From the NCBI GenBank assembly GCA_034406555.1, contig DASCRM010000008.1:1-62042 (forward strand): a stretch of DNA of 62,042 nt. Direction: 5' to 3'. A program made the translations under genes and the position numbers. Shown here piece by piece: positions 10,156 through 19,375 of the stretch. This stretch comes from SHYR01 sp034406555 (GTDB taxonomy: Bacteria > Chloroflexota > Dehalococcoidia > UBA2979). The notes below the pieces were generated by a model. It was not told the origin of the DNA. It did no database searches and saw nothing but the letters and a program-made list of their open reading frames with translations. Each line of letters begins with the position of its first letter. Within the stretch, counting starts at the first letter, position 1.

Positions 10156-11364
10156 ATGCTCGCGACCGCGCCAATCCGAAACAACAGGCAATTCCGGCTG
10201 TTCTGGCTGAGCAGCATCGTCTTCTTCAGTGGCTTCTGGGCCCAGCTTGTGGTGCTGGCATGGCTCGCGTTCGAGATCACTGGCTCAGAGTTCGCGGTCG
10301 CCGCCTTCGCTGCCGCACGCTTCGCGCCGTTGCTCTTCGGTCCGGTCGGCGGACTGGTCGCGGATGCCGCGAACCGCCCTCGACTACTGATGCTCACGAA
10401 CCTGGTGGCGCTGGCGATCGGGGCGATCACGGCGCTGCTCGCCACCCTCGATGTGATCGCCTACTGGCACGTGCTGGTCTCCGGGTTCCTGATCGGCATG
10501 ACGCAGGCACCGCTTCAGCCGACGCGGTTCACGCTGCTGATGGACATCGTCCCGCGCGACGAATTCTCGAGCGCGAACGCGCTGAACATGGCGGCGATGA
10601 TGGGCAGCCGAATCGCGGCTCCGGCCGCCGCCGGGGCCCTGATCGCGACCTCCGGCGGCGACATCGCGCTGTGGTTCTCCGCAGTCTGGTACGTCCCGGC
10701 CGCCTACCTGATCTGGCGCGTCACCGAACCACGAGGACGGGACTTCCGTTCGGCGAGCGCGGGCGTGCTGACTGACCTGGCAGATGGATTCCGGCTCGCG
10801 CTCAGCAGTCGGGCGCTGGGTGCTGTACTGCTGGTCAGCATCGCGGCGAACCTCTTTGCGTGGCCCGTCGTGCAGGGCTTTATGCCGGTGTTCGCCGACG
10901 AAGTGCTGAGCGTCGGTGCGGCCGGACTCGGCGTGCTGGTCGCCGCACACGGCGCCGGCGCACTGGTCGGTGCGCTGCTGATCGCCTCGCTTGGCGACTT
11001 CCCACGCAAGGGGCAGCTCTTCCTGCTCTCGACCGGCATCTTCGGCCTCCTGCTGATCCCCTTCGCACTGACCGAGAGCATGCCGCTGGCGGTCGCTCTG
11101 ATGGTCACATCGGGGCTCGCGAGCGCCGGATTCGGCGTGATGCAGAGCACGCTCACCCTGCTGCTCGCCCCCGAGGAAGCGCGAGGCCGGGTCACCGGCA
11201 TGCTGATGCTCTCGATCGGTGTGTTGCCGCTCTCGATGCTCGGCCAGGGTGCGATCGCCGGCGCGGTCGGCGTCGTAGCGACGACGGTCGCAGCGGGGAT
11301 CATGCTCGCGATCAGCGTCGTGGTGCTGGTCGCGGCGATCCCGGAGCTGCTGCGCGCGCGCTAG
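10156..11364 (+). CDS. MFS transporter
   Basis: A 402-residue MFS permease with about 12 transmembrane stretches, related to the enterobactin-exporter-like (MFS_3) group. The N-terminus NRQFRLFWLSSIVFFSGFW, the signature loop GGLVADAANRPRLLMLTN and the second-half turn PEEARGRVTGMLML are typical. It is divergent from the luciferase-like oxidoreductase gene, with 113 bases between starts. It could export a substrate or product of that pathway (inference). The gene appears leaderless. Confidence 0.85.
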   Translation: MLATAPIRNNRQFRLFWLSSIVFFSGFWAQLVVLAWLAFEITGSEFAVAAFAAARFAPLLFGPVGGLVADAANRPRLLMLTNLVALAIGAITALLATLDVIAYWHVLVSGFLIGMTQAPLQPTRFTLLMDIVPRDEFSSANALNMAAMMGSRIAAPAAAGALIATSGGDIALWFSAVWYVPAAYLIWRVTEPRGRDFRSASAGVLTDLADGFRLALSSRALGAVLLVSIAANLFAWPVVQGFMPVFADEVLSVGAAGLGVLVAAHGAGALVGALLIASLGDFPRKGQLFLLSTGIFGLLLIPFALTESMPLAVALMVTSGLASAGFGVMQSTLTLLLAPEEARGRVTGMLMLSIGVLPLSMLGQGAIAGAVGVVATTVAAGIMLAISVVVLVAAIPELLRAR

Positions 11365-11389
11365 CCGTCCGAGGTGCCCGACGACGCTG

Positions 11390-12346
11390 CTAGAAGAGCG
11401 CGATCGGGTTCACCGGCGACCCGGTACCGTTCTGCAGCTTGAGCGCGGCGATCGTCACCAGGAACTCCCACCGCTCGAGGCGTGCGCATTCTTCCGCCAG
11501 TGCCTCGTGGTTGCAGTTATCCAGCAGCCACAGCCCGATCGCCCCCATGCCGATGCCGTGGAACGGCCCGCCGATGAGCGGGAACTCCAGCGGGCGCACG
11601 TCGTTCGCCACGTCGCAGCCGAGCAGGGCGACATCGCGCTCGCGCACCCACGGCACACAGCGAGCGTCCGGCCCGGGATGCCCGCTCGCAAACGGCTGCG
11701 GCCCGAGTTCATCCCGTAGCCGTGGGTAGCCGGTGCGGATGAAGAGCACATCGCCGGGCTCCACGCGCACACCCTGTGCCGCCTCCGCTGCCTCCAGTTC
11801 CTCCGGCGCGATCGCCGTCCCGGGCTCCAGCCAGTCGGCGCCTCGCAGCCGGGGGATGTCGAGCAGCACCCCGCGCGAGACGATCCCGTCCCCCGCCAGC
11901 TCGACCGAGCCCTCCGTCGCACCATCGCGCACCCGCACGCGGTTGGCGGGCACGCCGTTGAACATCGTGCGCTGCTCGCCCTCGCGCGACCGCCAGAACG
12001 TGTGCGACGGGGCATCGAGGTGCGTGACCGTGAACCCGTGAGGCGAGATCAGGAACGCGTCGAGCGCGTTCGTGCGGCCCAGCTGGTCGTCGGGCACCTC
12101 GACATCGCCGGCGGAGAGCATGAAGTGGCGCGGCGGGCTGACCGCGTCGGCGTCCCGCGCGTACGTGATCGTCCAGGCGCACGACACCTGCGTCCCCTCG
12201 GACACCAGCCCCGCGGCCTGTGCCCGCTTCTCTGGCGTGATCAGGTTGAGCGTGCCCATCAGGTCGTCGTCGCCCCAGCGACCCCAGTTGCTGAGCGTCT
12301 CGAACCACGACATCACTTCGGCTTCGCTCGGTGACTCAGGTGCCAT
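11390..12346 (-). CDS. cyclase-family (kynurenine formamidase-like) hydrolase
   Basis: A 318-residue member of the cyclase/KynB superfamily. The metal-binding HxDxPxH motif is seen as HLDAPSH at about residues 109-115, following ISPHGFTVT. Further conserved stretches are EPGDVLFIRTGY and FHGIGMGAIGLWLLDN. Members hydrolyse formamides, lactones or cyclic amides with Mn or Zn. A GGTGGAGG ribosome site lies upstream. It follows the carboxylase gene after 51 bases on the same strand, so it may be co-transcribed. The substrate is unknown. Confidence 0.8.
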   Translation of the reverse strand: MAPESPSEAEVMSWFETLSNWGRWGDDDLMGTLNLITPEKRAQAAGLVSEGTQVSCAWTITYARDADAVSPPRHFMLSAGDVEVPDDQLGRTNALDAFLISPHGFTVTHLDAPSHTFWRSREGEQRTMFNGVPANRVRVRDGATEGSVELAGDGIVSRGVLLDIPRLRGADWLEPGTAIAPEELEAAEAAQGVRVEPGDVLFIRTGYPRLRDELGPQPFASGHPGPDARCVPWVRERDVALLGCDVANDVRPLEFPLIGGPFHGIGMGAIGLWLLDNCNHEALAEECARLERWEFLVTIAALKLQNGTGSPVNPIALF

Positions 12347-12397
12347 CGCTCTCGACCTCCACCCGGAGCTCCCACGTACTGCGTTCCGACGCGCTGC

Positions 12398-14083
12398 CTA
12401 CGGACGCATGCCGACGCGGATCTTCGGGCCGAGCTGCTTCGCGTTGGCCGCGTGCGTCTTGCGGACGTAGTCGATCACCGCCGGGCGCGTGTCCCGAGGG
12501 TCGATCACCTCCATCGGCGCGGCGAGCGCGGGCTGTCGCAGCACCGACGCCGCGCCGATGAAGCGATCCTCGATCTCCTTGCGTCGCGCGGCGGGGTCGG
12601 GCGCGGCCTCGATCTCACGTCGGAACGCCGCCTGCACGCCGCCCTCGGCGACAAGCGAGCCGGACTCGCCGGACGGCCACGCGTAGCGGATGCCCATGCC
12701 GTTCGACTTCGCAGCGCCACCGGCGACGCCGTAGAGGCGGCGGACGACGATCGTGATGTACGGGATCGTCGCCTCGCGTGCCGCGAACATCGCGCGGTTC
12801 GCGAAGCGGATGATGCCCTGCTTCTCGGACTCGACGCCGATCATGAATCCCGGCACATCGCAGAAGTAGACGATCGGCAGGTGGAACGTGTTGGCGAGAT
12901 CGACGAAGTGCTCGAACTTGATGCAGGCGTCGGGCGTCATCGCCCCACCGAAGTAGCGGCAGTCGTTGCCGATCACCGCGACGGGGAAGCCATCGATGCG
13001 CGCCAGCAGCGTTACGAGCGAGCGCCCGAAGAGCCTCGAAATCTCGAACGTCGAGTCCTTATCCATCACGCGGTCGATCAGCTTGTAGATGTCGTAGACG
13101 CGGTGCCGGTCGCGAGGGATGAAAGACATCAGGTCCTCCTCGCGGCGGTTCGGGTCGTCGTCCGTCTCGACGCGCGGCGGGAGCTGCCAGACGTTCGACG
13201 GCAGGTACGAGAGGAACTGGCGGATCTGATCGAACGCGTCCTCTTCATCCTCCGCGACGTTGTGGATCACGCCCGCGGTCTCGGCCTGAATCTTGTAGTT
13301 GCCCAGCTCCTGCTTCGTCATCGTCACGCCGAGGCCCTGCTGCACCATGGGAGGCCCACCGACGAACGTCTCGCTGTTCTTTGTCATCACGCTGAAGTGG
13401 CAGTCGCCCGCGAACACCGCCGGCCCGCCCGCCACCGATCCGAGGACCGCCGAGACGACCGGCGCCTGCGCCAGCAGGTTCCCCTTCGCGAGATTGATCA
13501 GCAAGTCGTTGCGCGAGCCGGGGACGATGCCCGAGGAATCGAATTCCCTCGGAAGATCAAAGCTGCCCGGCACGCCCGTCTGTTCCAGCTCCACCGTCGG
13601 TGGGCCCGCATCGTCGAGCGAGTGGTGCACGATCGACGGCGCGTTGCCGATCGAGGTCTTCGGGTCGTAGTTGCGCACGCTCCCGCCCGCGGCATCGAGC
13701 AAGCGGATCAGCGGCAGGCCCATCTCCTCCACCATCGAGTTGAGGATGCGCCCCCGGCCGCCGCCCAGTGTGCCGTCTGAAGCTCCACCGCGAATCGTGA
13801 AGTCGCCGCCTTCGATGATCACCGTGCGGCCGTCGATGCGGCCGAAGCCGCGCAACGTTGAACTCGGCCGATAGCTCACCAGCCGGTCGTCGTCGTCGTA
13901 GCTGGCGGCGCCGTTGTGCGTGCCGACCTCCTCGAACGAATCGCTGTCGACCAGCTGGTCGATGCGCTCGCGTACCGTCAGCCGGCCCTGCCCGTGCTGA
14001 CGCTCGATGCCCTCGGCCCCGCCCATTCGCTTCGCCAGCTCGCGCTTGAGCTCCAACTCTTCCATCTCGGGGAGCCAGGTCAT
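12398..14083 (-). CDS. acyl-CoA carboxylase beta subunit (carboxyltransferase)
   Basis: A 561-residue carboxyltransferase of the propionyl-/methylcrotonyl-CoA carboxylase family. The N-terminal GQGRLTVRERIDQLVD, the mid-protein GGPAVFAGDCHFSVM with GGPPMVQQ, and the C-terminal crotonase-like half with GGAMTPDACIKF and LPIVYFCDVPGFMIG are diagnostic. It transfers a carboxyl group from carboxybiotin to an acyl-CoA. No biotin-carboxylase or BCCP subunit is present nearby, so the partner must be encoded elsewhere. GAGGAG precedes the ATG at 14083; a TTG two codons upstream is less likely. Confidence 0.85.
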   Translation of the reverse strand: MTWLPEMEELELKRELAKRMGGAEGIERQHGQGRLTVRERIDQLVDSDSFEEVGTHNGAASYDDDDRLVSYRPSSTLRGFGRIDGRTVIIEGGDFTIRGGASDGTLGGGRGRILNSMVEEMGLPLIRLLDAAGGSVRNYDPKTSIGNAPSIVHHSLDDAGPPTVELEQTGVPGSFDLPREFDSSGIVPGSRNDLLINLAKGNLLAQAPVVSAVLGSVAGGPAVFAGDCHFSVMTKNSETFVGGPPMVQQGLGVTMTKQELGNYKIQAETAGVIHNVAEDEEDAFDQIRQFLSYLPSNVWQLPPRVETDDDPNRREEDLMSFIPRDRHRVYDIYKLIDRVMDKDSTFEISRLFGRSLVTLLARIDGFPVAVIGNDCRYFGGAMTPDACIKFEHFVDLANTFHLPIVYFCDVPGFMIGVESEKQGIIRFANRAMFAAREATIPYITIVVRRLYGVAGGAAKSNGMGIRYAWPSGESGSLVAEGGVQAAFRREIEAAPDPAARRKEIEDRFIGAASVLRQPALAAPMEVIDPRDTRPAVIDYVRKTHAANAKQLGPKIRVGMRP

Positions 14084-14230
14084 CGTCAAACTCCTCGCTC
14101 GTCACTCTTGGCGGCGCAACGCATCGGTCATCAAACCTTCACGGAAGCTGGAGCTTACTCGACGCGCACGCTCACGGAGCAGTGGCTGCTATCGTTCCCT
14201 CACATTCCCGCCGAGAGACGAGGTGCTGCG

Positions 14231-14989
14231 ATGGCCGACGAAAGCGTCCTGATCGAGGAGCGGCGCGGCGACGTGCTGCTGCTGACGATGAACCGGCTGC
14301 AGCGCCACAACGCGCTGAACGCGGAGCTGAACCACTGGCTTGGCGACGCGGTGCGGCGCGCGGAGCCGGAGGGTGCGCACGTGATCGTGCTGACCGGGGC
14401 AGGGGAGAAGTCCTTCTGCGCCGGCGGCGACATGCTGGAGATGAGCGGGATCGAGGAGAACCCGCGCCCGCTGCCACCACCCGAGGAGCGCACGAGCGGC
14501 ATCACGGAGCTCTCGCGCACGCCGCTGCCGGTGATCGCCGCGATCAACGGCTACTGCTACGGCGGTGGGGCGCGGCTGGCTGTGGGGTGTGACATCCGCC
14601 TCGCCTCGGAGACGGCGACCTTCCGGCTGCCCGGTGCGGAATACGGTCTCGTCGTGGCGGCCGCGACGATGCCGAGGCTCGTCGGCGCATCGAAGGCGAA
14701 AGAATGGATCTACACCGCGCGCAAGTTCGAGGCGGAGGAGGCGCTCGCCACCGGCCTCGTCAGCTCGCTGCACGCGCCGGCCGAGCTGCTGCCCGCGGCG
14801 CTCGAGATGGCGGAGGTGATCGCAGGGCACTCGCAGTCGTCCGTGCGCGAATCGAAGCGCGTGATCGACCTCGCGACCCTCTCTGCCGAGGCGTCGGCCG
14901 CCGAGTCGGAAGCGAACAGCCGCCTGCGCGGCAGCGAGGAGCAGACAGCACGGTTCCGCGACGCCACGCGTAAAGTCACCGGGCGCTAG
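14231..14989 (+). CDS. enoyl-CoA hydratase/isomerase (crotonase family)
   Basis: A 252-residue crotonase-fold protein. The CoA-binding start RGDVLLLTMNRLQRHNALN, the oxyanion-hole segment AGEKSFCAGGDMLEM and the second oxyanion strand INGYCYGGGARLAVGCDIRL are clear. The usual catalytic glutamate pair of true hydratases is not obvious: the region after GAEYGLV is hydrophobic, so isomerase, thioesterase or another crotonase activity is possible. GAGG lies seven bases before the ATG. It is divergent from the carboxylase gene and convergent with the VOC gene, 16 bases apart. Confidence 0.8.
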   Translation: MADESVLIEERRGDVLLLTMNRLQRHNALNAELNHWLGDAVRRAEPEGAHVIVLTGAGEKSFCAGGDMLEMSGIEENPRPLPPPEERTSGITELSRTPLPVIAAINGYCYGGGARLAVGCDIRLASETATFRLPGAEYGLVVAAATMPRLVGASKAKEWIYTARKFEAEEALATGLVSSLHAPAELLPAALEMAEVIAGHSQSSVRESKRVIDLATLSAEASAAESEANSRLRGSEEQTARFRDATRKVTGR

Positions 14990-15005
14990 GGGGCCCACCC
15001 GGGCC

Positions 15006-15791
15006 TCAGACGAGACGCAGGCGCATCCCGCCGATCGTGATCAGGTCGTCGCTGGTTCGACAGCCCGCTGCCTCGGCATTGGCGAACGCCGTCGCGGTAT
15101 CGGTCGCGCTGAGGTCCAGCCCGCCCAGCCCCTCCGGTCGCCCGTCGCACAGTGGCACGAAGCGAATGTCGGAGCCATCGAGCGCCAGCATCGGGTTGCC
15201 GTCGGCGTCGCTGGCGACCGGCTCATCGAGCACCTCGCCCCAGCGAGCGGCCATCGCCGCGGGGTCCGCCGACTGTAGCTCCGCCGCCCAGATGCCATCG
15301 ACGATTTCGGTGTGCTTCGCGCGTTGCCAGTCGTCGCCGGCCGGCCACCACGCCCCGTCCGACCGATCCTCGTCGGCGTTCCAGCGCAGCTCCGGGATCG
15401 CGCCGGGCACGTCCTTCGGGTGCAGCTGCATCCCTCCGGCGTGCTCCAGCCCCTTGCCGGGTTCCGCGACCAGCCGGACTCCCAGGCTCGCCACGTGCTC
15501 CTCGTATCCGGCGTAGGCGGCCTTCGGCACCTGCATGATCACCATGTAGCCGCCGTCGCCGCCGCGGCGTTTCAGGAAACGGCCGCCGGGCGTCTCGTGT
15601 TCGCCCTCCTTCGGCGCGACGATCTCCAGTAGCTGGTTGCCGACCGGGATCAGCACGTTGTGCAGCCCATAGTTGCCAACGCCGGGGTCACGATGCGCGA
15701 CCTCGATGCCGAACACCGCGTCGAGCTGCTGCTGAACGCGGTCGAGGTCGTGCGCGACGAGGCAGATCTGCCTGATGCGGATGTTGCTCAT
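15006..15791 (-). CDS. VOC/glyoxalase-like domain protein
   Basis: A 261-residue protein with an N-terminal vicinal-oxygen-chelate domain of the Glyoxalase-like (Glyoxalase_3) type: IRIRQICLVAHDLDRVQQQL, then GNYGLHNVLIPVGNQLLEIV. A second, weaker betaalphabeta repeat covers the C-terminal part (LQSADPAAMAARWGEVL ... VPLCDGRPEG). Such proteins include dioxygenases, epimerases and unassigned lyases. It is the last gene of a minus-strand cluster with EthD and CoA-transferase genes, 25 bases downstream of EthD. GAGGGGGA precedes the ATG. Confidence 0.75.
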   Translation of the reverse strand: MSNIRIRQICLVAHDLDRVQQQLDAVFGIEVAHRDPGVGNYGLHNVLIPVGNQLLEIVAPKEGEHETPGGRFLKRRGGDGGYMVIMQVPKAAYAGYEEHVASLGVRLVAEPGKGLEHAGGMQLHPKDVPGAIPELRWNADEDRSDGAWWPAGDDWQRAKHTEIVDGIWAAELQSADPAAMAARWGEVLDEPVASDADGNPMLALDGSDIRFVPLCDGRPEGLGGLDLSATDTATAFANAEAAGCRTSDDLITIGGMRLRLV

Positions 15792-15816
15792 GCGTGCTGT
15801 CCCCCTCGGACGCCCC

Positions 15817-16569
15817 TCAGGGCAGCCCGATCATCTCCGTCGTCGAGCGCATCACGACCAGCTCGGCGGGGTCGAGCCACTGGCCCATGCCGTCGTCGGT
15901 GATCGTCTCGCGGTATCGCTCCGGCCCGGCCTCGTCGTGGAAGTACAGCTCCGCCATGCCCGCGTAGGGCTCGAGCTGCGGCTCGAGGCTGTGGCTGATC
16001 ACGTAACGGAAGCCGCCGACCTGCTCCATCGTCCCTTTGACGTTCGGCAGGTGGACGTTCAGCCAGTGCTCGAAGAACGCCTCCATGTCCGCGCCCTCTT
16101 GCGCCTTCACGAGGTACGTCATCTTCACGAAGCCGGAGCGCGTCGAGGGGTATGGGGCATTCAGCGTTAGCGGCTCCGTCGAGAGGTGCTCCGAGCCGTC
16201 GATCACCACGTACTCCGTCGTCGCCCACGGCACGTACGGCTCCACCCGCTCCTGGAACGAATCGATCGGCGGCGTGCCATGGGGCGTCCCGCCGCTTGCG
16301 AGGGCCTCGGCGTACCAGAGCTGCGCGATCCCATCCCAGCGATGTTCGCCGGCCGCATCCGCGTCGAAAAGCGTCGCGACGTAGCGGGTCGCATGATTCT
16401 TTCCGGCTGCCTGCTGGTCGTGCTGGCGCTGGATCACCGATGGCATGTGATTGGCGTACCAGTGCGCGACCAGCTCCTCGCGCGATGTCTCCGGCCGCCG
16501 CTTGATCAGGTAGAGCATCCTCGCGCCGGGGGTTGCCTCCACCGGCGCTGTCGCACGTGAGGTCGTCAT
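15817..16569 (-). CDS. EthD-domain protein (tandem)
   Basis: A 250-residue paralogue of the protein at 6404-7060, with two EthD-like units: MLYLIKRRPETSREELVAHW and MTYLVKAQEGADMEAFFEHW, each ending in a GIAQLWY/GMAELYF strand. No catalytic residues can be named. Genes for CoA-transferase and VOC proteins flank it with 25-base gaps, so the three are probably co-transcribed. Two EthD paralogues in one window suggests a repeated pathway module. Confidence 0.75.
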   Translation of the reverse strand: MTTSRATAPVEATPGARMLYLIKRRPETSREELVAHWYANHMPSVIQRQHDQQAAGKNHATRYVATLFDADAAGEHRWDGIAQLWYAEALASGGTPHGTPPIDSFQERVEPYVPWATTEYVVIDGSEHLSTEPLTLNAPYPSTRSGFVKMTYLVKAQEGADMEAFFEHWLNVHLPNVKGTMEQVGGFRYVISHSLEPQLEPYAGMAELYFHDEAGPERYRETITDDGMGQWLDPAELVVMRSTTEMIGLP

Positions 16570-16594
16570 CGGTCCCGCCTTTCGCGTCGTCGTT

Positions 16595-17737
16595 CTACTT
16601 CACCGCCCCTGATGAGGTCAGCGCATCCGCCTCCTCGGCGCTGAAGCCCGCCTCACTCAGCAGGTCGCAGCTGTGCTGGCCGGCGTGCGAGGGCGGCCCC
16701 TGCACGGCGCTCTCCGTGCGGCTGAAGCGCGGCGCAGGGGCCGGCTGCACGACACCCGCAATGTCCACGAACGCGTTGCGATGCTTCGCGTGTGGGTGAT
16801 CGGGTGCTTCCAGCGGCTCAAGCACCGGCGCGAAGCAGACATCCGAGCCCTCGAGCACGGCCTCCCACTCGGCGCGCGTCTTCGTCTTGATGCAGGCCGT
16901 CACCGTCGCCTTCATGTCGGGCCACGCGTCGCGGTTGTGCTGCTCGCCGGTCAGCGTCGCCCCAAGCCCGGTCAGCTCCAGCATCTCCGCGTAAAACTGC
17001 GGCTCGATCGAACCCAGCGAGACCCACTTGCCGTCGGCGGTCTCATACGCGTCGTAGTACGGCGAGCCCGTGTCGAGCATGTTCGAGGCGTGCTCAGGCG
17101 ACCAGCCACCGCTGGCGAGCCCGGCGTGCAGCGAGGTTCCCAGCACGCTGGCGCCGTCCACCATCGCCGCGTCGACCACCTGGCCCTTGCCGGACGTCTT
17201 CGTCTCCAGCAGCGCCGCGACCATCCCGAGCGCCAGCAGCATCCCGCCGCCGCCGAAGTCCCCGACGAGGTTCAGCGGTGGCACCGGCGGTCCGCCCGCG
17301 CGCCCGATCGGTGCGAGCACGCCCGCCAGCGCGATGTAGTTGATGTCGTGCCCGGCCATCTGCGAGTAGGGGCCTTCTTGCCCCCAGCCCGTCATTCGCC
17401 CGTAGACCAGCTTCGGATTGCGCTCCAGGCACACATCCGGGCCCAGCCCCAGCCGCTCCATCACTCCCGGCCGGAAGCCTTCGAAGGCAGCGTCGGCGCC
17501 CTCGATCAGTCGCAGCGCGACCTCGACGCCCTCTGGCTGCTTGAGATCGAGGCCGATCGACCGACGCCCCCGCGCCAGCAGGTCGCCCGGCGGGTCGTCG
17601 GGGTCGCCGCCGCGCACGCGTTCGGCCCGGTCGACGCGGACCACGTCGGCCCCCATATCAGACAGCATCATGCCGCAGAACGGTCCCGGGCCGATGCCCG
17701 CGAACTCGATGATCCGAATGCCCTCAAGCGGTCCCAT
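16595..17737 (-). CDS. CaiB/BaiF CoA-transferase, alpha-methylacyl-CoA racemase-like
   Basis: A 380-residue single-domain family III CoA-transferase. It resembles alpha-methylacyl-CoA racemases: IRIIEFAGIGPGPFCGMMLSDMGADVVRVD at the N-terminus, MTGWGQEGPYSQMAGHDINY, and the active-site strand VVDAAMVDGASVLG with the acidic residue retained. It could epimerise 2-methylacyl-CoA or transfer CoA between acids. The start at 17737 removes an unlikely 17-residue extension and has AGGAGAGGA upstream. It is followed by EthD and VOC genes. Confidence 0.85.
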   Translation of the reverse strand: MGPLEGIRIIEFAGIGPGPFCGMMLSDMGADVVRVDRAERVRGGDPDDPPGDLLARGRRSIGLDLKQPEGVEVALRLIEGADAAFEGFRPGVMERLGLGPDVCLERNPKLVYGRMTGWGQEGPYSQMAGHDINYIALAGVLAPIGRAGGPPVPPLNLVGDFGGGGMLLALGMVAALLETKTSGKGQVVDAAMVDGASVLGTSLHAGLASGGWSPEHASNMLDTGSPYYDAYETADGKWVSLGSIEPQFYAEMLELTGLGATLTGEQHNRDAWPDMKATVTACIKTKTRAEWEAVLEGSDVCFAPVLEPLEAPDHPHAKHRNAFVDIAGVVQPAPAPRFSRTESAVQGPPSHAGQHSCDLLSEAGFSAEEADALTSSGAVK

Positions 17738-17902
17738 GTGGCTGTCCTCTCCTACATCGATCGTGGTGGTGCGCTCGCACCTCGGCACACTCTACGCCGC
17801 AACACCGCCTGCTGTGACGAGGCGAACGACCGATCGGCGCGCGGCGACGGCACGAGGCGCGACGAGATTTCGCTATCGCGCGTGCGTCGGAAGGGCGCCG
17901 GG

Positions 17903-19237
17903 CTAGCCGGCGGTGGCTGGAATCTTCAGCCCCAGTTGGTCGCGCAGCGTCGGCCCGCTGTACTCCTCGCGGTAGAGCCCGCGTCGTTGCAGCTCCGGCA
18001 CGACCAGGTCGACAAAGTCCTCGAACGCGCCGGGGATGTGCGTCGGACCGACCACGAAGCCGTCGCAGGCCGGGCCCGTGAACCAGTCCTCCATCTGATC
18101 GACGATGTCGGTCACCCCGCCGACCCAGCCGTCGCCGACCCGCCCGCGACCGGTCACACGCATGAAGTCGCGCACGGTCGGGTTCTTGATGCCGGAGCGG
18201 GTGATCACGCCATCGCGCATCGCCTGCATGCCCTGTATCCCGTCGAGCTCCTCGTCGCTGAACGCTTCGTCCATGCCCTTGGTGCCAAAGTCGAAGTTCA
18301 GCGCCTCAGAGAGCAGCGAGAGTTGATCGATGTCGTTCGGCAACTCGTCGTAGGCGGCTTTCTTCTCTAGCGCCTCCGCACGGGTCTCCGCGACGAACGG
18401 GTACATCAGCGTGGTGATCCGCATCTGCTCCGGGTCGCGACCGTGGGAGGCGGCCGCGTCCTTCATCTCCTGGTACTCGATCTTCCCGTTCTCGACCGTG
18501 CCGTATGCCGCGAAGATCAGCTCGCCCCAACGCGCGCCGAACGCCTGACCACGAGGGCTCATGCCAGCCTGGATCACCACCGGATGCCCCTGCGGAGAGC
18601 GAGGCACGGTGAACGGCCCGCGCGAGCGGTAGTACTGCCCCTCGTAGTCGATGCGCCGCACCTTTGTGGGGTCGGCGAAGACCATGTTCTCTTTGTCCAC
18701 GAGCACGGCGTCGTCGTCCCAGCTACCCCAGTGGCCGAGCACGATCTCCACGAACTCATCGGCCTGGTCGTAGCGCTCGTCGTGCGCCATGTGCTTCTCG
18801 CGACCCATGTTGCGGGCCTCGTTGTCGTTGATGGAGGTGACGACGTTCCAGGCGGCGCGCCCTTCCGTCATCAGGTCGACCGTGGCGATCGTGCGGGCGA
18901 CATCGAAGGGCTCGAAGTAGGTCGTCGACATCGTCGCGCCTAGCCCCAGGTTCGTCGTCGCCATCCCCATCGTCATCATCACGGCGACCGGGTCCATCTT
19001 CACGCAGCGGATACCGTGCTCCACCGTGTGCGCGTGGTCGCCCAGGTACATGTCGGGCATCGCCAGCCGGTCATCGAAGAAGCCGAGGTCGAACTTGCCC
19101 CGCTCCAGCACGCTCCCGATGTGGCGGTAGTAATCGGGCGACATCGAGTCGGTGCGCGCCTCCGGATGGCGCCACGCGGCGGGGATCGTTGTGCAGTTCT
19201 GAGCCTGGAGGAACCCAACGAGCGACATCTGGCGCAT
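17903..19237 (-). CDS. LLM-class flavin-dependent monooxygenase (NtaA/SnaA/DszA-type)
   Basis: A 444-residue luciferase-like monooxygenase. The family landmarks are GKFDLGFFDDRLAMPD, the NVVTSINDNEARNMG segment, YDQADEFVEIVLGHWGSWDDD, and FTVPRSPQGHPVVIQAGMS. These enzymes use reduced FMN and oxygen to cleave C-N, C-S or similar bonds and need a separate flavin reductase. The start at 19237 is chosen for AAGGGA eight bases upstream. It lies 138 bases after the acyl-CoA dehydrogenase gene. It is one of three LLM genes in this window. Confidence 0.85.
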   Translation of the reverse strand: MRQMSLVGFLQAQNCTTIPAAWRHPEARTDSMSPDYYRHIGSVLERGKFDLGFFDDRLAMPDMYLGDHAHTVEHGIRCVKMDPVAVMMTMGMATTNLGLGATMSTTYFEPFDVARTIATVDLMTEGRAAWNVVTSINDNEARNMGREKHMAHDERYDQADEFVEIVLGHWGSWDDDAVLVDKENMVFADPTKVRRIDYEGQYYRSRGPFTVPRSPQGHPVVIQAGMSPRGQAFGARWGELIFAAYGTVENGKIEYQEMKDAAASHGRDPEQMRITTLMYPFVAETRAEALEKKAAYDELPNDIDQLSLLSEALNFDFGTKGMDEAFSDEELDGIQGMQAMRDGVITRSGIKNPTVRDFMRVTGRGRVGDGWVGGVTDIVDQMEDWFTGPACDGFVVGPTHIPGAFEDFVDLVVPELQRRGLYREEYSGPTLRDQLGLKIPATAG

Positions 19238-19375
19238 GAGACCGTCCCTTACAGCCGCTCCACAGGGTCGGCTGCGTGAGTGTAGTACGACGGAGCAAGC
19301 GCGCACGGCCACAGCACCCGGGCGGCCCTGCCACTGGCGGCGAGGTCACGAGGCTCTGCGCGCTCTACCGTGCTA

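Noticed and set aside
12452..13780. 442-codon plus-strand open frame
   Set aside because: It is the antisense shadow of the acyl-CoA carboxylase beta gene.
16673..18370. 565-codon plus-strand open frame
   Set aside because: It lies antisense to the CoA-transferase and LLM genes, which have strong family motifs; the translated product is low-complexity and matches nothing.
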